A DNA stretch of 64,000 bases from Streptomyces kronopolitis (GTDB taxonomy: Bacteria > Actinomycetota > Actinomycetes > Streptomycetales > Streptomycetaceae). The notes below the pieces were generated by a model, which was not told where the DNA came from, did no database searches, and saw only the letters and a list, made by a program, of their open reading frames with translations. Location of the stretch: the NCBI RefSeq assembly GCF_014646275.1, contig NZ_BMND01000025.1, positions 42,849 through 106,848 of the forward strand, in the 5' to 3' direction. Numbering within the stretch: position 1 is the first letter of the stretch; each line of letters opens with the position of its first letter. The translations under genes and the position numbers were made by a program. This document shows positions 28,731-38,112 of the stretch, piece after piece.

Positions 28731-30212
28731 TCAGTCGCGTTTGCAGATGCGGTCGAGGAGGTTGGCGGTGGCGCGCTGGACCCGCTGGTCGACATGGCCG
28801 GGGCGGTCGAGGGCCGGGGACCAGGCGAAGGTGCCGGAGGAGAAGACCCAGGCGCCGCTGGGGGCGCGGTAGAGGGAGGTCTCCTGATGGCGGCGGGCGC
28901 CCTCGCTGTCGCGGTAGGGGGAATGGGCGAGCAGGATGCGTTCGCTGTGGTCGGGGAGGCTGGTGCGGGGGAAGTAGCGGTCGGCCTCGCCGGCGACCAG
29001 GCCGGGCAGCTCGTCGCCCTCGTGGGCGCCGGTGGCCTCCCACAGCCAGTGGTCGCCGTTGCGGACGACCAGGGGCGCCGGCTCGGGGACCCGGCCGGCG
29101 TACTGAATGCCCATCAGCCGCTGCTCGGGGTCGCCCAGCTCGCGCCAGAGCGCGGGACGGCCGGGCCCCTGCCGCTTGCGGCACTTCAGCAGCGAATCCG
29201 GGCCCGAGGGCGAGGGGGAGAGCTCGACCTGCCAGTACATGGTGTTGGCGGACAGGAAGACCAGGGAGGTGCCGTTGTCGCGGGCGCTCTCGACCGTGCG
29301 GCGCATCGGCACCGACCAGTATTCGTCGTGGCCGGGGAAGACCAGGCCGCGGTAGCGGGACGGGTCGACCCGGCCGGCGTGCAGATCGCGGGCGTCGGCG
29401 TAGGCGAGGTCGTAGCCGTAGCGCTCGGCCCAGCGGATGAAGTCGTAGGCGTGGCCGACATGGAGGGGCAGTCCGGCGCCCGCGTAGGGGCGGTTGAAGG
29501 AGACGGTGGTGGCGGCGTCCCCCTCGCCGAGCAGCGCGCCCTCCTCGTCCCAGGCGTGGTACAGGCTGGCGCCCGTGCGGCCGTCCTCCGGGTAGAGGTT
29601 GTAGGCCTGCCAGGTGATGTCGGGCAGCAGCAGGAGGAGGTCTGCGGGCTGGTTGTCGCGGACCGTGAAGGGGATGTGGGAGCGGTAGCGGCCGTCGGCG
29701 GTGGTGAGCACGGCGACATAGGCGCCGAGGTTCCAGTAGGTGGGGACCTGGAGGCGCCAGGACAGCCACCAGTGGTGGCAAGTGACCGTGCGCTCGACGG
29801 CCATCGGGGGCGGCTGGACGATGCCGGCCAGGCGGGGGCTGGTGGTGACCTTGTGGGCACCCGTGCCGCCGTAGTGGCCGATGCGGTAGATGTCGATGCT
29901 GAACGGCTGCGGCGGGTCGACCGAGACGCGGAAGTCGATGGCCTCGCCGGGGGCCACCGCGCCGGTGCCGGCGAAGCCCTTGATCTGGCGGTGCACGTCA
30001 TCGGCGGTGCGCGGGCCGTTGTGCTTGTGCGGCACCAGCTCGCGCAGATCGCCCCGGGCCACGGCGGGGTCGACGTACCAGGGAACGATGCGGCCGGATT
30101 CGAAGTACGTCTCGCTGCCGCGCAGCCAGGGCAGCGGGCCCTGTCCGAACGGGTCCGTGACCGCGTGCGCCAGCGCGCCCGACTCCCAGCGCCTGATCTG
30201 ATCCGTCGCCAC
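28731..30212 (-). CDS. N,N-dimethylformamidase large-subunit-like protein
   Basis: This 493-residue protein covers the beta-sandwich and class-I-amidotransferase-like C-terminal domain of the DMFase beta subunit. Conserved-looking segments are RIGHYGGTGAH, WQAYNLYPEDGRTGASLY, VSFNRPY, the HDEYWS motif in the core and FSSGTFAWSP near the end. DMFase uses an iron held by two tyrosines and a glutamate; Tyr and Glu in HDEYWS are candidates. There is no signal peptide and no small subunit beside it, so the substrate is unlikely to be known DMF. The GTG at 30212 has a GGGAGGGGAG site. Conserved near purC in Streptomyces as I recall. Confidence 0.8.
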   Translation of the reverse strand: MATDQIRRWESGALAHAVTDPFGQGPLPWLRGSETYFESGRIVPWYVDPAVARGDLRELVPHKHNGPRTADDVHRQIKGFAGTGAVAPGEAIDFRVSVDPPQPFSIDIYRIGHYGGTGAHKVTTSPRLAGIVQPPPMAVERTVTCHHWWLSWRLQVPTYWNLGAYVAVLTTADGRYRSHIPFTVRDNQPADLLLLLPDITWQAYNLYPEDGRTGASLYHAWDEEGALLGEGDAATTVSFNRPYAGAGLPLHVGHAYDFIRWAERYGYDLAYADARDLHAGRVDPSRYRGLVFPGHDEYWSVPMRRTVESARDNGTSLVFLSANTMYWQVELSPSPSGPDSLLKCRKRQGPGRPALWRELGDPEQRLMGIQYAGRVPEPAPLVVRNGDHWLWEATGAHEGDELPGLVAGEADRYFPRTSLPDHSERILLAHSPYRDSEGARRHQETSLYRAPSGAWVFSSGTFAWSPALDRPGHVDQRVQRATANLLDRICKRD

Positions 30213-30483
30213 CTTCCACTCCCCTCCCGCATCCCCCGTCGGTCCGGGCCGACGGGCCGGTGCTGCGTCCGGCTGAGCGGACCCGGCCGGCCATCCCCCA
30301 GCACATCACATTACGCACTCACTTCGTCACCCTTCGTCGTGAATTTAGAGGGCACCGCCCCCGAAATGCGAACTGGAAGGGAACATTCAGCCGGTGGGGC
30401 GAGCGGCCCCGGGTCTCCGGCGCGGATCTCGCTGCCCGGTTCGCCTCCTCACGGCGGGGTTGCGGGCAGCCGCGGCCGTCGAG

Positions 30484-32325
30484 TCATACCAGCCGGACCG
30501 GCTTCTCGGGGCGCACGCCGACGGTCGTCAGCCAGCCGCGCAGCGGCCCGTCGTCCCCGTCGTCGACCAGGCTGAGCACCGGGCGGCCGAGGTCGGCCCG
30601 GCGGGCGCCGTCGACCAGCAGCGCCGGGCCGTCGAGCCAGTCCAGCCCGGGGGTGGCACCGGCGGTGTCGACGGCGGCGCAGCAGACCATGGCGGTGACG
30701 TGGTCGGCGAGGAGTTCGCGGCCGGTGCGGGGCGGTTGCAGCGGGAACAGCGGCAGGCCGCCCTCGGCCAGGCCGTCGCCCCAGGCCACGCCGATGGCGG
30801 CGTCCTGCTCGCGGCTGCCGCGGGCGGCCTGGCGGGCCGCCTCCTCGCGCTCCTCCCGCTCGACCTCCGCGCCCAGCCGGGCGGCGACCAGATCGCCGGC
30901 CCGCTCGTCGTGGGCGAGCCGGTCGATGACGCGGGCCAGGGTCGGTCCCGGGGCCGGTGCGGCCGCTACGCGGTCGGCGGGCGGCGGGCCGCCGTCGGGC
31001 GGGCTCACGGCCGGGCCGCCGTCCGTCCCGGGCGCCGCCGGGCGGTGGCCGGCGGGCGCGTGGGCGGGGGTGTGGGCGTACGAGAGGGGGGCCGCGGCGG
31101 GGTCGGGGGCCTCGGGCGGGGGCGCCGCGAGCGCGGTCGCCGGAAGATTGTCGAGAACGCGATGGAGGCGGGCGGCCTCCAGACGCCATTTCCGGTCCAC
31201 GACCTCTTCCGGATACTGCTGCCAGCAGACCGGTGACCAGTCGGGCCCCGGTTCGGCGGGGCCGCCGTGGAAGAGCCGGGCGGCCAGCAGGGAGGCGGCG
31301 CGGTCGATGGCGCCCGGCTCCTCCAGGAGGTCGCAGGCCGGGCGCTCGCCGAGGCGGGAGGCGAAGCCGTCGGCGAGGCGGTCGCGGCGGGAGAGTTCGG
31401 TGAGGGCGGAGACCACGCCGGCGTCCAGCCGGGAGGGCCAGCGGCCCATCCGCCAGGCGGGCAGCGCGACCCGGGTCAGCAGCCGGTCCCAGCCCGCGTA
31501 GGCCAGGCCGACCTGCTCCTGGGCGACGATCCGCAGGCCGTAGTCGACGTTCTGGGCGCGCTCGGAGGCGGCGGCCGCGACGGCGCGCTCCATGATCGTG
31601 GCGTGTTCGCGGCCGGCGCGCAGCAGCAGCCGCGCCACCCGGCCGACGAAGCGGAGCGGAAGGCCGTGCAGCCGGCCGCCGGTCCGGGCGGCGACCGCGA
31701 CGGCGGCGTCCAGGCCCCGGATGAACCGGCGGGCGGCGGCTATGTCGGGGTGCGCGGAGGGGCCGGTGCCGGCGACGACGGGGGCCAGCAGGGCGCGCAG
31801 CTCGGCGACCCGCATCCACCACAGGAACGGGGAGCCGATGACCAGGACCGGCGCCTCGGGGGCCCGGCGCCCGGCGCCGTCCGCCCGGCGCAGGCCGCGC
31901 GGCGGGCCGTGGGCGCGGTGGGTGCGGTCCTCCAGCCAGCTGTCGCAGTCCGGGGTCAGCGCTATGGCGGAGGGCGCGGGGACGTCCAGGCGCTCGGCGA
32001 GATCGCGGACGAGGCGGTAGAGATCGGGGGCCGACTTCTCGGAGATCGGCACGGACGGGCTGAGGGCGGGTCTGGCGCGCGCCACGACGACGGTGACCAG
32101 CGCGGCCAGCAGCAGGCTGACCACGGCGGCACCGCCGGCGATCCAGCCGGCGAGGTCCCAGCCGGCGCCGAGCCGCCCGGTCGCCCGGCCGGCGAACAGC
32201 ACCACTGCCACAGCCGCGGGCAGCAGCGCCACGGCCCTCGCCGTGCTGCGGATCCGCAGCACGGCGAGGGCGCGGGCACGCGCCGCCAGGACGCCTGTTT
32301 CGGGACTTGCCACGAGCCTGTACAC
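30484..32325 (-). CDS. Multi-domain membrane protein resembling an M48 peptidase without its active site
   Basis: This 613-residue protein has two membrane helices near the N-terminus (about 29-50 and 58-83). The following part, containing VRDLAERLDVPAPSAIALTPDCDSWLE, LVIGSPFLWWMRVAELRALLAPVVAG and a helical segment, follows the order of M48 (HtpX-like) peptidases: prodomain region, L-I-G-S-P, then the helix that should carry HExxH. Here that helix reads LLAPVVAGTG, so the zinc ligands are gone. A Pro-rich linker (about 395-450) leads to a C-terminal region of unclear fold. If the M48 reading is right, it is a pseudopeptidase. GTG at 32325 or GTG at 32313 may be the start. Confidence 0.72.
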   Translation of the reverse strand: MYRLVASPETGVLAARARALAVLRIRSTARAVALLPAAVAVVLFAGRATGRLGAGWDLAGWIAGGAAVVSLLLAALVTVVVARARPALSPSVPISEKSAPDLYRLVRDLAERLDVPAPSAIALTPDCDSWLEDRTHRAHGPPRGLRRADGAGRRAPEAPVLVIGSPFLWWMRVAELRALLAPVVAGTGPSAHPDIAAARRFIRGLDAAVAVAARTGGRLHGLPLRFVGRVARLLLRAGREHATIMERAVAAAASERAQNVDYGLRIVAQEQVGLAYAGWDRLLTRVALPAWRMGRWPSRLDAGVVSALTELSRRDRLADGFASRLGERPACDLLEEPGAIDRAASLLAARLFHGGPAEPGPDWSPVCWQQYPEEVVDRKWRLEAARLHRVLDNLPATALAAPPPEAPDPAAAPLSYAHTPAHAPAGHRPAAPGTDGGPAVSPPDGGPPPADRVAAAPAPGPTLARVIDRLAHDERAGDLVAARLGAEVEREEREEAARQAARGSREQDAAIGVAWGDGLAEGGLPLFPLQPPRTGRELLADHVTAMVCCAAVDTAGATPGLDWLDGPALLVDGARRADLGRPVLSLVDDGDDGPLRGWLTTVGVRPEKPVRLV

Positions 32326-32752
32326 CCCCTGCTGTCCTGACGGAGCCGGACAAAGAGAACACGGGACGGACTACGAGAGATGCGCGTCGGTGGTGCACGC
32401 GAGGGCACACCACCACTGTGGCACCGGCCACTGACATCGCAATGCCGGTGAGCCAGTTGCCGGACGCCGCCGCGGCGGGTGTGCCGGATTCCGGCACGGC
32501 CACCGCAGGACGCTTGCGCGGCACCCTAGTTGGGGGGTGTGCGCCCCGTCAGCGGGATCTGCGGTGCGGTCACCCGATGGAATGGCTTTGGGCAAAGCCG
32601 GGAACCGGTGCCGGGAGGGTGTGGGCGGTGCGCGCTTCGGCCCTGTCTGCACCCACAACGACAGGGGCATATGCCACGGTATGTGACATATGCCCCAGAA
32701 GAGATCTCGCCGGCCGGAGCGGGAGCGCCCGGCGCGCCCGCGTCCGCTCCCG
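32326..32752. other. Intergenic region between purD and the M48-like gene
   Basis: No supported gene in 427 bases; frames are shadow-like. It contains the perfect inverted repeat at 32664-32696 and the promoter of the M48-like gene. Confidence 0.55.
32664..32696. promoter_or_regulatory. Perfect 10-bp inverted repeat (GGGGCATATG / CATATGCCCC)
   Basis: Arms at 32664-32673 and 32687-32696 with a 13-base spacer ccacggtatgtga. It lies 57 bases past the purD stop. It may be an operator for the downstream gene, or a weak terminator; it has no T tract. CATATG within each arm is unusual for this GC-rich DNA. Confidence 0.6.
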
Positions 32753-34027
32753 CTACGCGCCCGGTGCCTGCGCCGCCTCGTCCGCGACCTTGGCGGCGAT
32801 GTCCGTGCGGTGCTGCGAGCCGTCCAGCCGGATCCGGTCCACGGCGCGGTAGGCGCGCCGGCGGGCGGTCGTGAGGTCGGCGCCGACGGCCGTGACGGAC
32901 AGCACCCGGCCGCCCGCGCTGAGCACCGCGCCGGAGCCGTCCGCCTTGGTCCCGGCGTGCAGCACGTACGCGTCCGGGGCGTCCTTCTCGGCGACCTCGG
33001 CCAGGCCCTCGACGGGGTCGCCGGTGCGCGGGGTGTCCGGGTAGTTGTGCGAGGCGATGACGACCGTGACGGCGGCGTCGTCGTGCCAGCGCAGCGGCGG
33101 CAGGGCGGCGAGGTTGCCGGTGGCGGCCGCGGTCAGCAGCCCGCCGAGCGGGGTCTGCAGGCGGGCGAGGACGACCTGGGTCTCCGGGTCGCCGAAGCGC
33201 GCGTTGAACTCGATCACGCGCACCCCGCGAGAGGTGATCGCCAGGCCCGCGTAGAGCAGCCCGGAGAACGGGGTGCCGCGGCGGCGCAGCTCGTCGACGG
33301 TGGGCTGCAGGACCGTGGCCATGACCTCGTCGACCAGCTGGGGGTCGGCCCAGGGCAGCGGGCTGTAGGCGCCCATGCCGCCGGTGTTGGGGCCCTCGTC
33401 GCCGTCGAGGGCGCGCTTGAAGTCCTGGGCGGGCTGGAGCGGGACGACGGTCTCGCCGTCGGTGACCGCGAAGAGCGAGACCTCGGGGCCGTCGAGGAAC
33501 TCCTCGATGACGACGCGCTCGCAGGCCAGTGCGTGCGCCCGGGCCGCCTCGACGTCCTCGGTGACCACGACGCCCTTGCCGGCCGCCAGGCCGTCGTCCT
33601 TGACGACGTACGGCGACCCGAAGGCGTCCAGGGCCTCGTCGATCTCTTCCGGGGTGGTGCAGACATAGCTGCGGGCGGTGGGGACGGCCGCGGCGGCCAT
33701 CACGTCCTTGGCGAAGGCCTTGGAGCCCTCTAGCTGCGCGGCCTCGGCCGAGGGGCCGAACACCGGGATGCCGCGGTCGCGGACGGCGTCCGCGACGCCC
33801 GCCACGAGGGGGGCCTCGGGGCCGACCACGACCAGATCGGCCGCCAGGTCGGCGGCGAGTTCGGCGACGGCCGTGCCGTCGAGGGCGTTGACCCCGTGCA
33901 ATTCGGCCACCTCGGCGATGCCGGCGTTGCCGGGAGCGCAGTGCAGCGCGGTGACGTCGGGGTCGAGGGACAGAGAGCGGCACAGGGCGTGTTCGCGGGC
34001 GCCGCCGCCGATGACGAGGACCTTCAC
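32753..34027 (-). CDS. purD: Phosphoribosylamine-glycine ligase (GAR synthetase)
   Basis: This 424-residue ATP-grasp enzyme joins phosphoribosylamine and glycine (step 2). N-terminal signature GGGAREHALC, the ATP-grasp lid VVKDDGLAAGKGV, and the substrate loop GPNTGGMGAYSPLP are all present. The C-terminal helical part ends KVADEAAQAPGA. ATG at 34027 is the family start. Confidence 0.97.
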   Translation of the reverse strand: MKVLVIGGGAREHALCRSLSLDPDVTALHCAPGNAGIAEVAELHGVNALDGTAVAELAADLAADLVVVGPEAPLVAGVADAVRDRGIPVFGPSAEAAQLEGSKAFAKDVMAAAAVPTARSYVCTTPEEIDEALDAFGSPYVVKDDGLAAGKGVVVTEDVEAARAHALACERVVIEEFLDGPEVSLFAVTDGETVVPLQPAQDFKRALDGDEGPNTGGMGAYSPLPWADPQLVDEVMATVLQPTVDELRRRGTPFSGLLYAGLAITSRGVRVIEFNARFGDPETQVVLARLQTPLGGLLTAAATGNLAALPPLRWHDDAAVTVVIASHNYPDTPRTGDPVEGLAEVAEKDAPDAYVLHAGTKADGSGAVLSAGGRVLSVTAVGADLTTARRRAYRAVDRIRLDGSQHRTDIAAKVADEAAQAPGA

Positions 34028-34315
34028 GGTGGCAGCCTAGACGAGAGCGCCGGGCCGCCGGACCCCGGCCGGGTCCGGGCGGCGGGCGGGCACGAAGCGG
34101 CCGGAAACCGCGCGTCGCCGCGGCGGCAACTCTTTCGGGTGAGTTGCCCGATGCCCCTATACCCGACATGGCACTCCTTCCGGGCGGAAAGAGCGTGATC
34201 GTGGGGCCGACGCCAGCCGTTCGGCGGTAGGAAGGAGGCTGCGTGCACCGACCGTCCCGCATGACACGCGTGCCTCGCACGCATCGGAAGAGAGCTTTGG
34301 AGAGGGAGTGCACGG

Positions 34316-35083
34316 GTGAGTCAGCCGGAGATGCAGCCCGAGGGACCCCCTCGGGAGGGCGGCAGCCCCACGCGGGAGAACGGCCGCCGGGCCTCCGGCC
34401 GCCGGGATCTCGCGGGGCGGGTCTTCCCGCTCGGCGACTGGGGTGAGCCGGCCGACCGGCTGGACGCGCTCTACCTGTGGACCGAGGAGGGCGCGCTGCG
34501 CGCCGCCGACTGGTACCTGCACGACCGGCGGGGCAAGCGGCGCGGTGCGCGGGTGCTGCGGCTGGGGGCGGCGGCCGGGGTGACGGTGGGCGGGGCGCTG
34601 CCGCTGCTGGATCTGGCCGGGGTCTGGGCGGGCGCGGCGCCCTGGGGCTGCCTGTCGCTGCTGCTGGCCGCGGTGTGCGTGGGCGCCGACCGGTACTTCG
34701 GGGTGACGGCCGGCTGGATGCGGGACCTGGCGACCGCCCAGGCGATCCACCGCCGGCTGGAGGCGCTGCAGTTCGACTGGGCGGCGGAGAGCGTGCGCGA
34801 GGTGCTCGGGCCGGCCGAGGGCACCGCGGGCGAGGCGGCGGAGCGCTGCCTGGGCCTGCTGCGGCGGTTCACCGAGGACCTCGCCGAGCTGGTGCGGGCC
34901 GAAACCGCCGACTGGATGGCGGAGTTCCGGGCCGGGCCGGTGCCGCAGGCCACGCTTGCGATGGTGCCGTGGGCCGCCGCGCCGCGGCCCGAGGGCGCGG
35001 CGCCGCAGGCCCGGTATGCGCTGCCGCCGCCGGGCGCCCGCCCGAACATGCCGCGGCAGCGGCCGCCGGAGTCCCCGCGCTGA
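34316..35083 (+). CDS. Two-pass membrane protein of the SLATT type
   Basis: This 255-residue protein has a basic, disordered N-terminus, then a stretch of YLHDRRGKRRGARVLRL leading into two adjacent hydrophobic helices (about 80-100 and 103-123), then a cytoplasmic helix rich in Arg/Glu (RRLEALQFDWAAESVREVL) and a Pro-rich C-terminus. The YxxDRRxxK motif before paired helices is the mark of SLATT domains, which are thought to form pores and often act as effectors in nucleotide-signalling conflict systems. No such signalling gene is beside it. GTG at 34316 has GGGAG 7 bases upstream. It runs alone. Confidence 0.72.
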   Translation: MSQPEMQPEGPPREGGSPTRENGRRASGRRDLAGRVFPLGDWGEPADRLDALYLWTEEGALRAADWYLHDRRGKRRGARVLRLGAAAGVTVGGALPLLDLAGVWAGAAPWGCLSLLLAAVCVGADRYFGVTAGWMRDLATAQAIHRRLEALQFDWAAESVREVLGPAEGTAGEAAERCLGLLRRFTEDLAELVRAETADWMAEFRAGPVPQATLAMVPWAAAPRPEGAAPQARYALPPPGARPNMPRQRPPESPR

Positions 35084-35155
35084 CCGCGTCCGTACGGCGC
35101 GGCGGGAGCGCCCGGGGCCGCTCCCCCGGCCCGCTCCCGCCCCCGCCGTTCCGGG

Positions 35156-35806
35156 TCAGCTGAAGACGATCATGGAGCCCTGGCCCAGGCTCCGGGTGGC
35201 GGCCGCGTGCAGCCCGAGCCAGACGTGCCGCTCCCGGGCGAACGGGCTGTCGTCCAGGGGCACCGCGCTGGCCCGCTCCTCCAGTGAGGTGGGCCCGGCC
35301 GGCGGTGCGGGCGCGGCCGGCGGATTGGCCGGATCGATGCCCAGGGACGGCGCGACGAGTTCGAGTTCGCGCAGCAGCCCGTGCGAGGAGCCCAGCGGGC
35401 CGCCGCCCTCCAGCAGTTCGTCGTTGGCCAGCGGATGCGGGAAGTCGACCGGGACATAGGCGCCCGCGTGGTCGTAGTGCCACACCAGGTGGGACTCCTG
35501 CGCGGTGGCCTCGAACATCTCCAGCAACTGCTCGTAGTCGCCGCCCAGTTCGTCGACCGGGGTCACCTCCAGGCCGCACAGCCGCAGCAGGTAGGCGCGG
35601 CGCAGGAAGTGCAGGGCGTCGTAGTCGAAGCCGGCGATGGGCGCGACGTCACCGGAGAGCCCCGGCATGTAGCTGAAGACCGGGACCGGCGGCAGGCCCG
35701 CTTCCGTCAGGGCCTTGTCATAGGCGGCGATCTCTTCGGAGAACGGGTTGTCGGGGCTGTGGCACAGCACATCGACGAGGGGTACCAGCCACAGGTCACA
35801 TGCCAC
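35156..35806 (-). CDS. Conserved hypothetical protein
   Basis: This protein of about 216 residues has segments LWLVPLVDVLCHSPDNPF, FDYDALHFLRRAYLLRL, GGDYEQLLEMFEATAQ and WHYDHAGAYVPVDFP, with a C-terminal HVWLGLHAAATRSLGQGS. The conserved cysteine, histidines and aspartates suggest a soluble domain that could bind a metal, but I recognise no family. GTG at 35806 starts the segment I recall in Streptomyces orthologues; a GTG at 35851 would add 15 residues. Neither start has a good ribosome site. Confidence 0.7.
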   Translation of the reverse strand: MACDLWLVPLVDVLCHSPDNPFSEEIAAYDKALTEAGLPPVPVFSYMPGLSGDVAPIAGFDYDALHFLRRAYLLRLCGLEVTPVDELGGDYEQLLEMFEATAQESHLVWHYDHAGAYVPVDFPHPLANDELLEGGGPLGSSHGLLRELELVAPSLGIDPANPPAAPAPPAGPTSLEERASAVPLDDSPFARERHVWLGLHAAATRSLGQGSMIVFS

Positions 35807-35901
35807 GAGTGTGGGCTCGCTTCCGGTCGGGGGACTAGGACTCCGGCGCACGTACGCTACGGGTACGGCCCATTACGGCCGACGGTCGGGACAGCGTAGT
35901 G

Positions 35902-36579
35902 CTAGCCGCGCGTTCCGACGAGAGCGAGGGAGTGCTCGTTGTACTCCGCGATCAGCCGCTGGGCGGTGGGCAGATCGTGGTGGATCAGCGCGTCGGCCAG
36001 CGCGCCGTGCCCCTGCCACAGATGGCTGCGCAGATCGGCCTGGCGGCGCAGCAGCGGCACGGCGAACATCCAGGTCTGGACGCGGATCCGGTCCAGGAAA
36101 TCGCTGATGTAGGCGTTGTGCACGATGCCGCTCAGCTCGCGCCAGAACCGCAGGTCGTAGCCGATGAGCACGTCGAGGTCGCCGGCCCGGGCGGCCCGTT
36201 CGGCCTCGTCGGCCCGGCGGCGGATGGAGACCAGCACCCCGGCGGGGGTGGCGCGAAGCGCGTGGTCGGCGCCGCTGCGGAAGATGCCCTCGATGATCAG
36301 CGTGCGGGCCTCGACCATGGCGCGGAAGTCGTCGGAGGTGAAGGCGTGCACCTTGTAGCCGCGGTGCTGTTCGACGTCGAGCAGGCCCTGGGCACACAGA
36401 TCGAGCAGCGCCTCGCGCACCGGGGTCGCGGAGACGCCGTACTGCTCGGCGATCTCCTTGACGGTGAAGGGGTGACCGCACGGCAGCCGGCCGGCCAGGA
36501 TCTCGTCGCGCAGCGCGTCGGCGATCTGCTGGCGCAGGGTGCTGCGTCGTATGACTGAGCTGTCTCCGCCGGCGGCCAT
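35902..36579 (-). CDS. GntR-family regulator (FadR subfamily, FCD domain)
   Basis: This 225-residue regulator has an N-terminal winged helix (about 12-75, TLRQQIADALRDEILAGRL then EIAEQYGVSATPVREALLDL) and a helical FCD ligand domain (DFRAMVEARTLIIEGIF, then FLDRIRVQTW with the His/Asp pattern that often binds metal). ATG at 36579 has AAGGAG 10 bases upstream. It follows the class III aminotransferase on the same strand with 165 bases between, so it probably senses a related amino or organic acid and controls that gene. Confidence 0.92.
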   Translation of the reverse strand: MAAGGDSSVIRRSTLRQQIADALRDEILAGRLPCGHPFTVKEIAEQYGVSATPVREALLDLCAQGLLDVEQHRGYKVHAFTSDDFRAMVEARTLIIEGIFRSGADHALRATPAGVLVSIRRRADEAERAARAGDLDVLIGYDLRFWRELSGIVHNAYISDFLDRIRVQTWMFAVPLLRRQADLRSHLWQGHGALADALIHHDLPTAQRLIAEYNEHSLALVGTRG

Positions 36580-36744
36580 CGTCTGCGTCTCCTTCGACGT
36601 CCCTGACCGCGCAGGTGGGAGCGGCCCCCGCCCACGATAGGCGAGGGCCACGGCGGGCCGCCGGGCGAGGGCACCCTTCGAGTGTCCCGCGCGGCGGCCG
36701 TGACCTGCGGTTTCCGTGCGGGCGGGCGCCGCGGGGCGAGGGCC

Positions 36745-38112
36745 TCAGACGGTGTGGGCGTCGGCCGCCGTGAGGGCCTGGTCGAGGGCGGCGAGGCCCT
36801 CCTTGGCCTCGGCCTCGGTGACCGTGCAGGCCGGGACGACATGCGTCCGGTTCATGTTCACGAACGGCCACAGCCCGCCGCTCTTGCAGGCCGCGGCGAA
36901 TTCGGCCATCGGAGCGTTGGCGGCGCCGGACGCGTTGTAGGGGACCAGCGGCTCGCGGGTCTCCTTGTTCTTCACCAGGTCCAGGGCCCAGAAAACGCCC
37001 ATGCCGCGGACCTCGCCGACCGACGGGTGGCGTGCGGCGATCTCGTGCAGCGCGGGGCCGATGACCGTCTCGCCGATCTCGGCGGCGTTCTCCACGATCC
37101 GCTCCTCGGCCATCGCGTTCATGGTGGCGACGGCGGAGGCGCAGGCCAGGGGGTGGCCGGAGTAGGTCAGACCGCCCGGGTAGGGGCGCTGGTCGAAGGT
37201 GGCCGCGATCTCGGCGCTGATCGCCACGCCGCCCAGCGGCACATAGCCGGAGTTGACGCCCTTGGCGAAGGTCAGCAGGTCGGGGGTGACGCCGAAGTGG
37301 TCGGCGGCGAACCAGGCGCCCGTGCGGCCGAAGCCCGCCATCACCTCGTCGAGGATGAAGACGATGCCGAAGCGGTCGCAGATCTCGCGGACCCCGGCGA
37401 GGTAGCCGGCCGGCGGGACCATGATCCCGGCGGTGCCGGGCACGGTCTCCAGGATGATCGCCGCGATCGACTGCGGGCCCTCGAAGGCGATGGTCTGCTC
37501 CAGGTGCGCGAGGGCGCGCTCGCACTCCTGCTGCTCGTTCTCGGCGTGGAAGGCCGAGCGGTAGAGGAACGGGCCCCAGAAGTGGATCACGCCCGCGGAG
37601 GCGGTGTCGGAGGGCCAGCGGCGCGGGTCGCCGGTCAGGTTGATCGCGGTGGCGGTGGCGCCGTGGTACGAGCGGTAGGCGGACAGCACCTTGGCGCGGC
37701 CGGTGTGCAGCCGGGCCATCCGGACCGCGTTCTCCACGGCCTCCGCACCGCCGTTGGTGAAGAAGATCTTGTCGAGGTCGCCGGGGGTGCGCTCGGCGAC
37801 CAGCCGGGCGGCCTCGGACCGTACGTCCACGGCGAATCCGGGCGCGATGGTGCACAGCTTCGCGGCCTGCTCCTGGATCGCCGCGACGACCTTGGGGTGC
37901 TGGTGGCCGATGTTGGTGTTGACCAGCTGGGAGGAGAAGTCGAGGTAGCGGTTGCCGTCGTAGTCCCAGAAGTACGAGCCCTCGGCGCCGGCGATCGGCA
38001 GCGGGTCGATCAGGCCCTGCGCGGACCAGGAGTGGAAGACGTGCGCGCGGTCGGCGGCCTTGACTGCGGCACCGGCAGCGGGGTCGGCGGAGGCGGAGGG
38101 CGTCGTGGTCAC
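36745..38112 (-). CDS. Class III PLP-dependent aminotransferase (omega-amino acid or GABA type)
   Basis: This 455-residue fold-type I enzyme has the class III marks FFTNGGAEAVENAVRMAR, SYRSYHGATATAIN, IVFILDEVMAGFGRTG and LTFAKGVNSGYVPLGG, where the lysine (AKG) holds PLP. The family moves the terminal amino group of beta-alanine, GABA, taurine or diamines to pyruvate or 2-oxoglutarate; the sequence does not separate these. GTG at 38112 has GAGGT about 9 bases upstream; an in-frame start 27 codons earlier is less likely. Paired with the GntR gene downstream. Confidence 0.9.
   Translation of the reverse strand: MTTTPSASADPAAGAAVKAADRAHVFHSWSAQGLIDPLPIAGAEGSYFWDYDGNRYLDFSSQLVNTNIGHQHPKVVAAIQEQAAKLCTIAPGFAVDVRSEAARLVAERTPGDLDKIFFTNGGAEAVENAVRMARLHTGRAKVLSAYRSYHGATATAINLTGDPRRWPSDTASAGVIHFWGPFLYRSAFHAENEQQECERALAHLEQTIAFEGPQSIAAIILETVPGTAGIMVPPAGYLAGVREICDRFGIVFILDEVMAGFGRTGAWFAADHFGVTPDLLTFAKGVNSGYVPLGGVAISAEIAATFDQRPYPGGLTYSGHPLACASAVATMNAMAEERIVENAAEIGETVIGPALHEIAARHPSVGEVRGMGVFWALDLVKNKETREPLVPYNASGAANAPMAEFAAACKSGGLWPFVNMNRTHVVPACTVTEAEAKEGLAALDQALTAADAHTV

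Noticed and set aside
32526..34313. 595-codon frame over purD
   Set aside because: Alternate frame of purD with Arg/Gly-rich translation.
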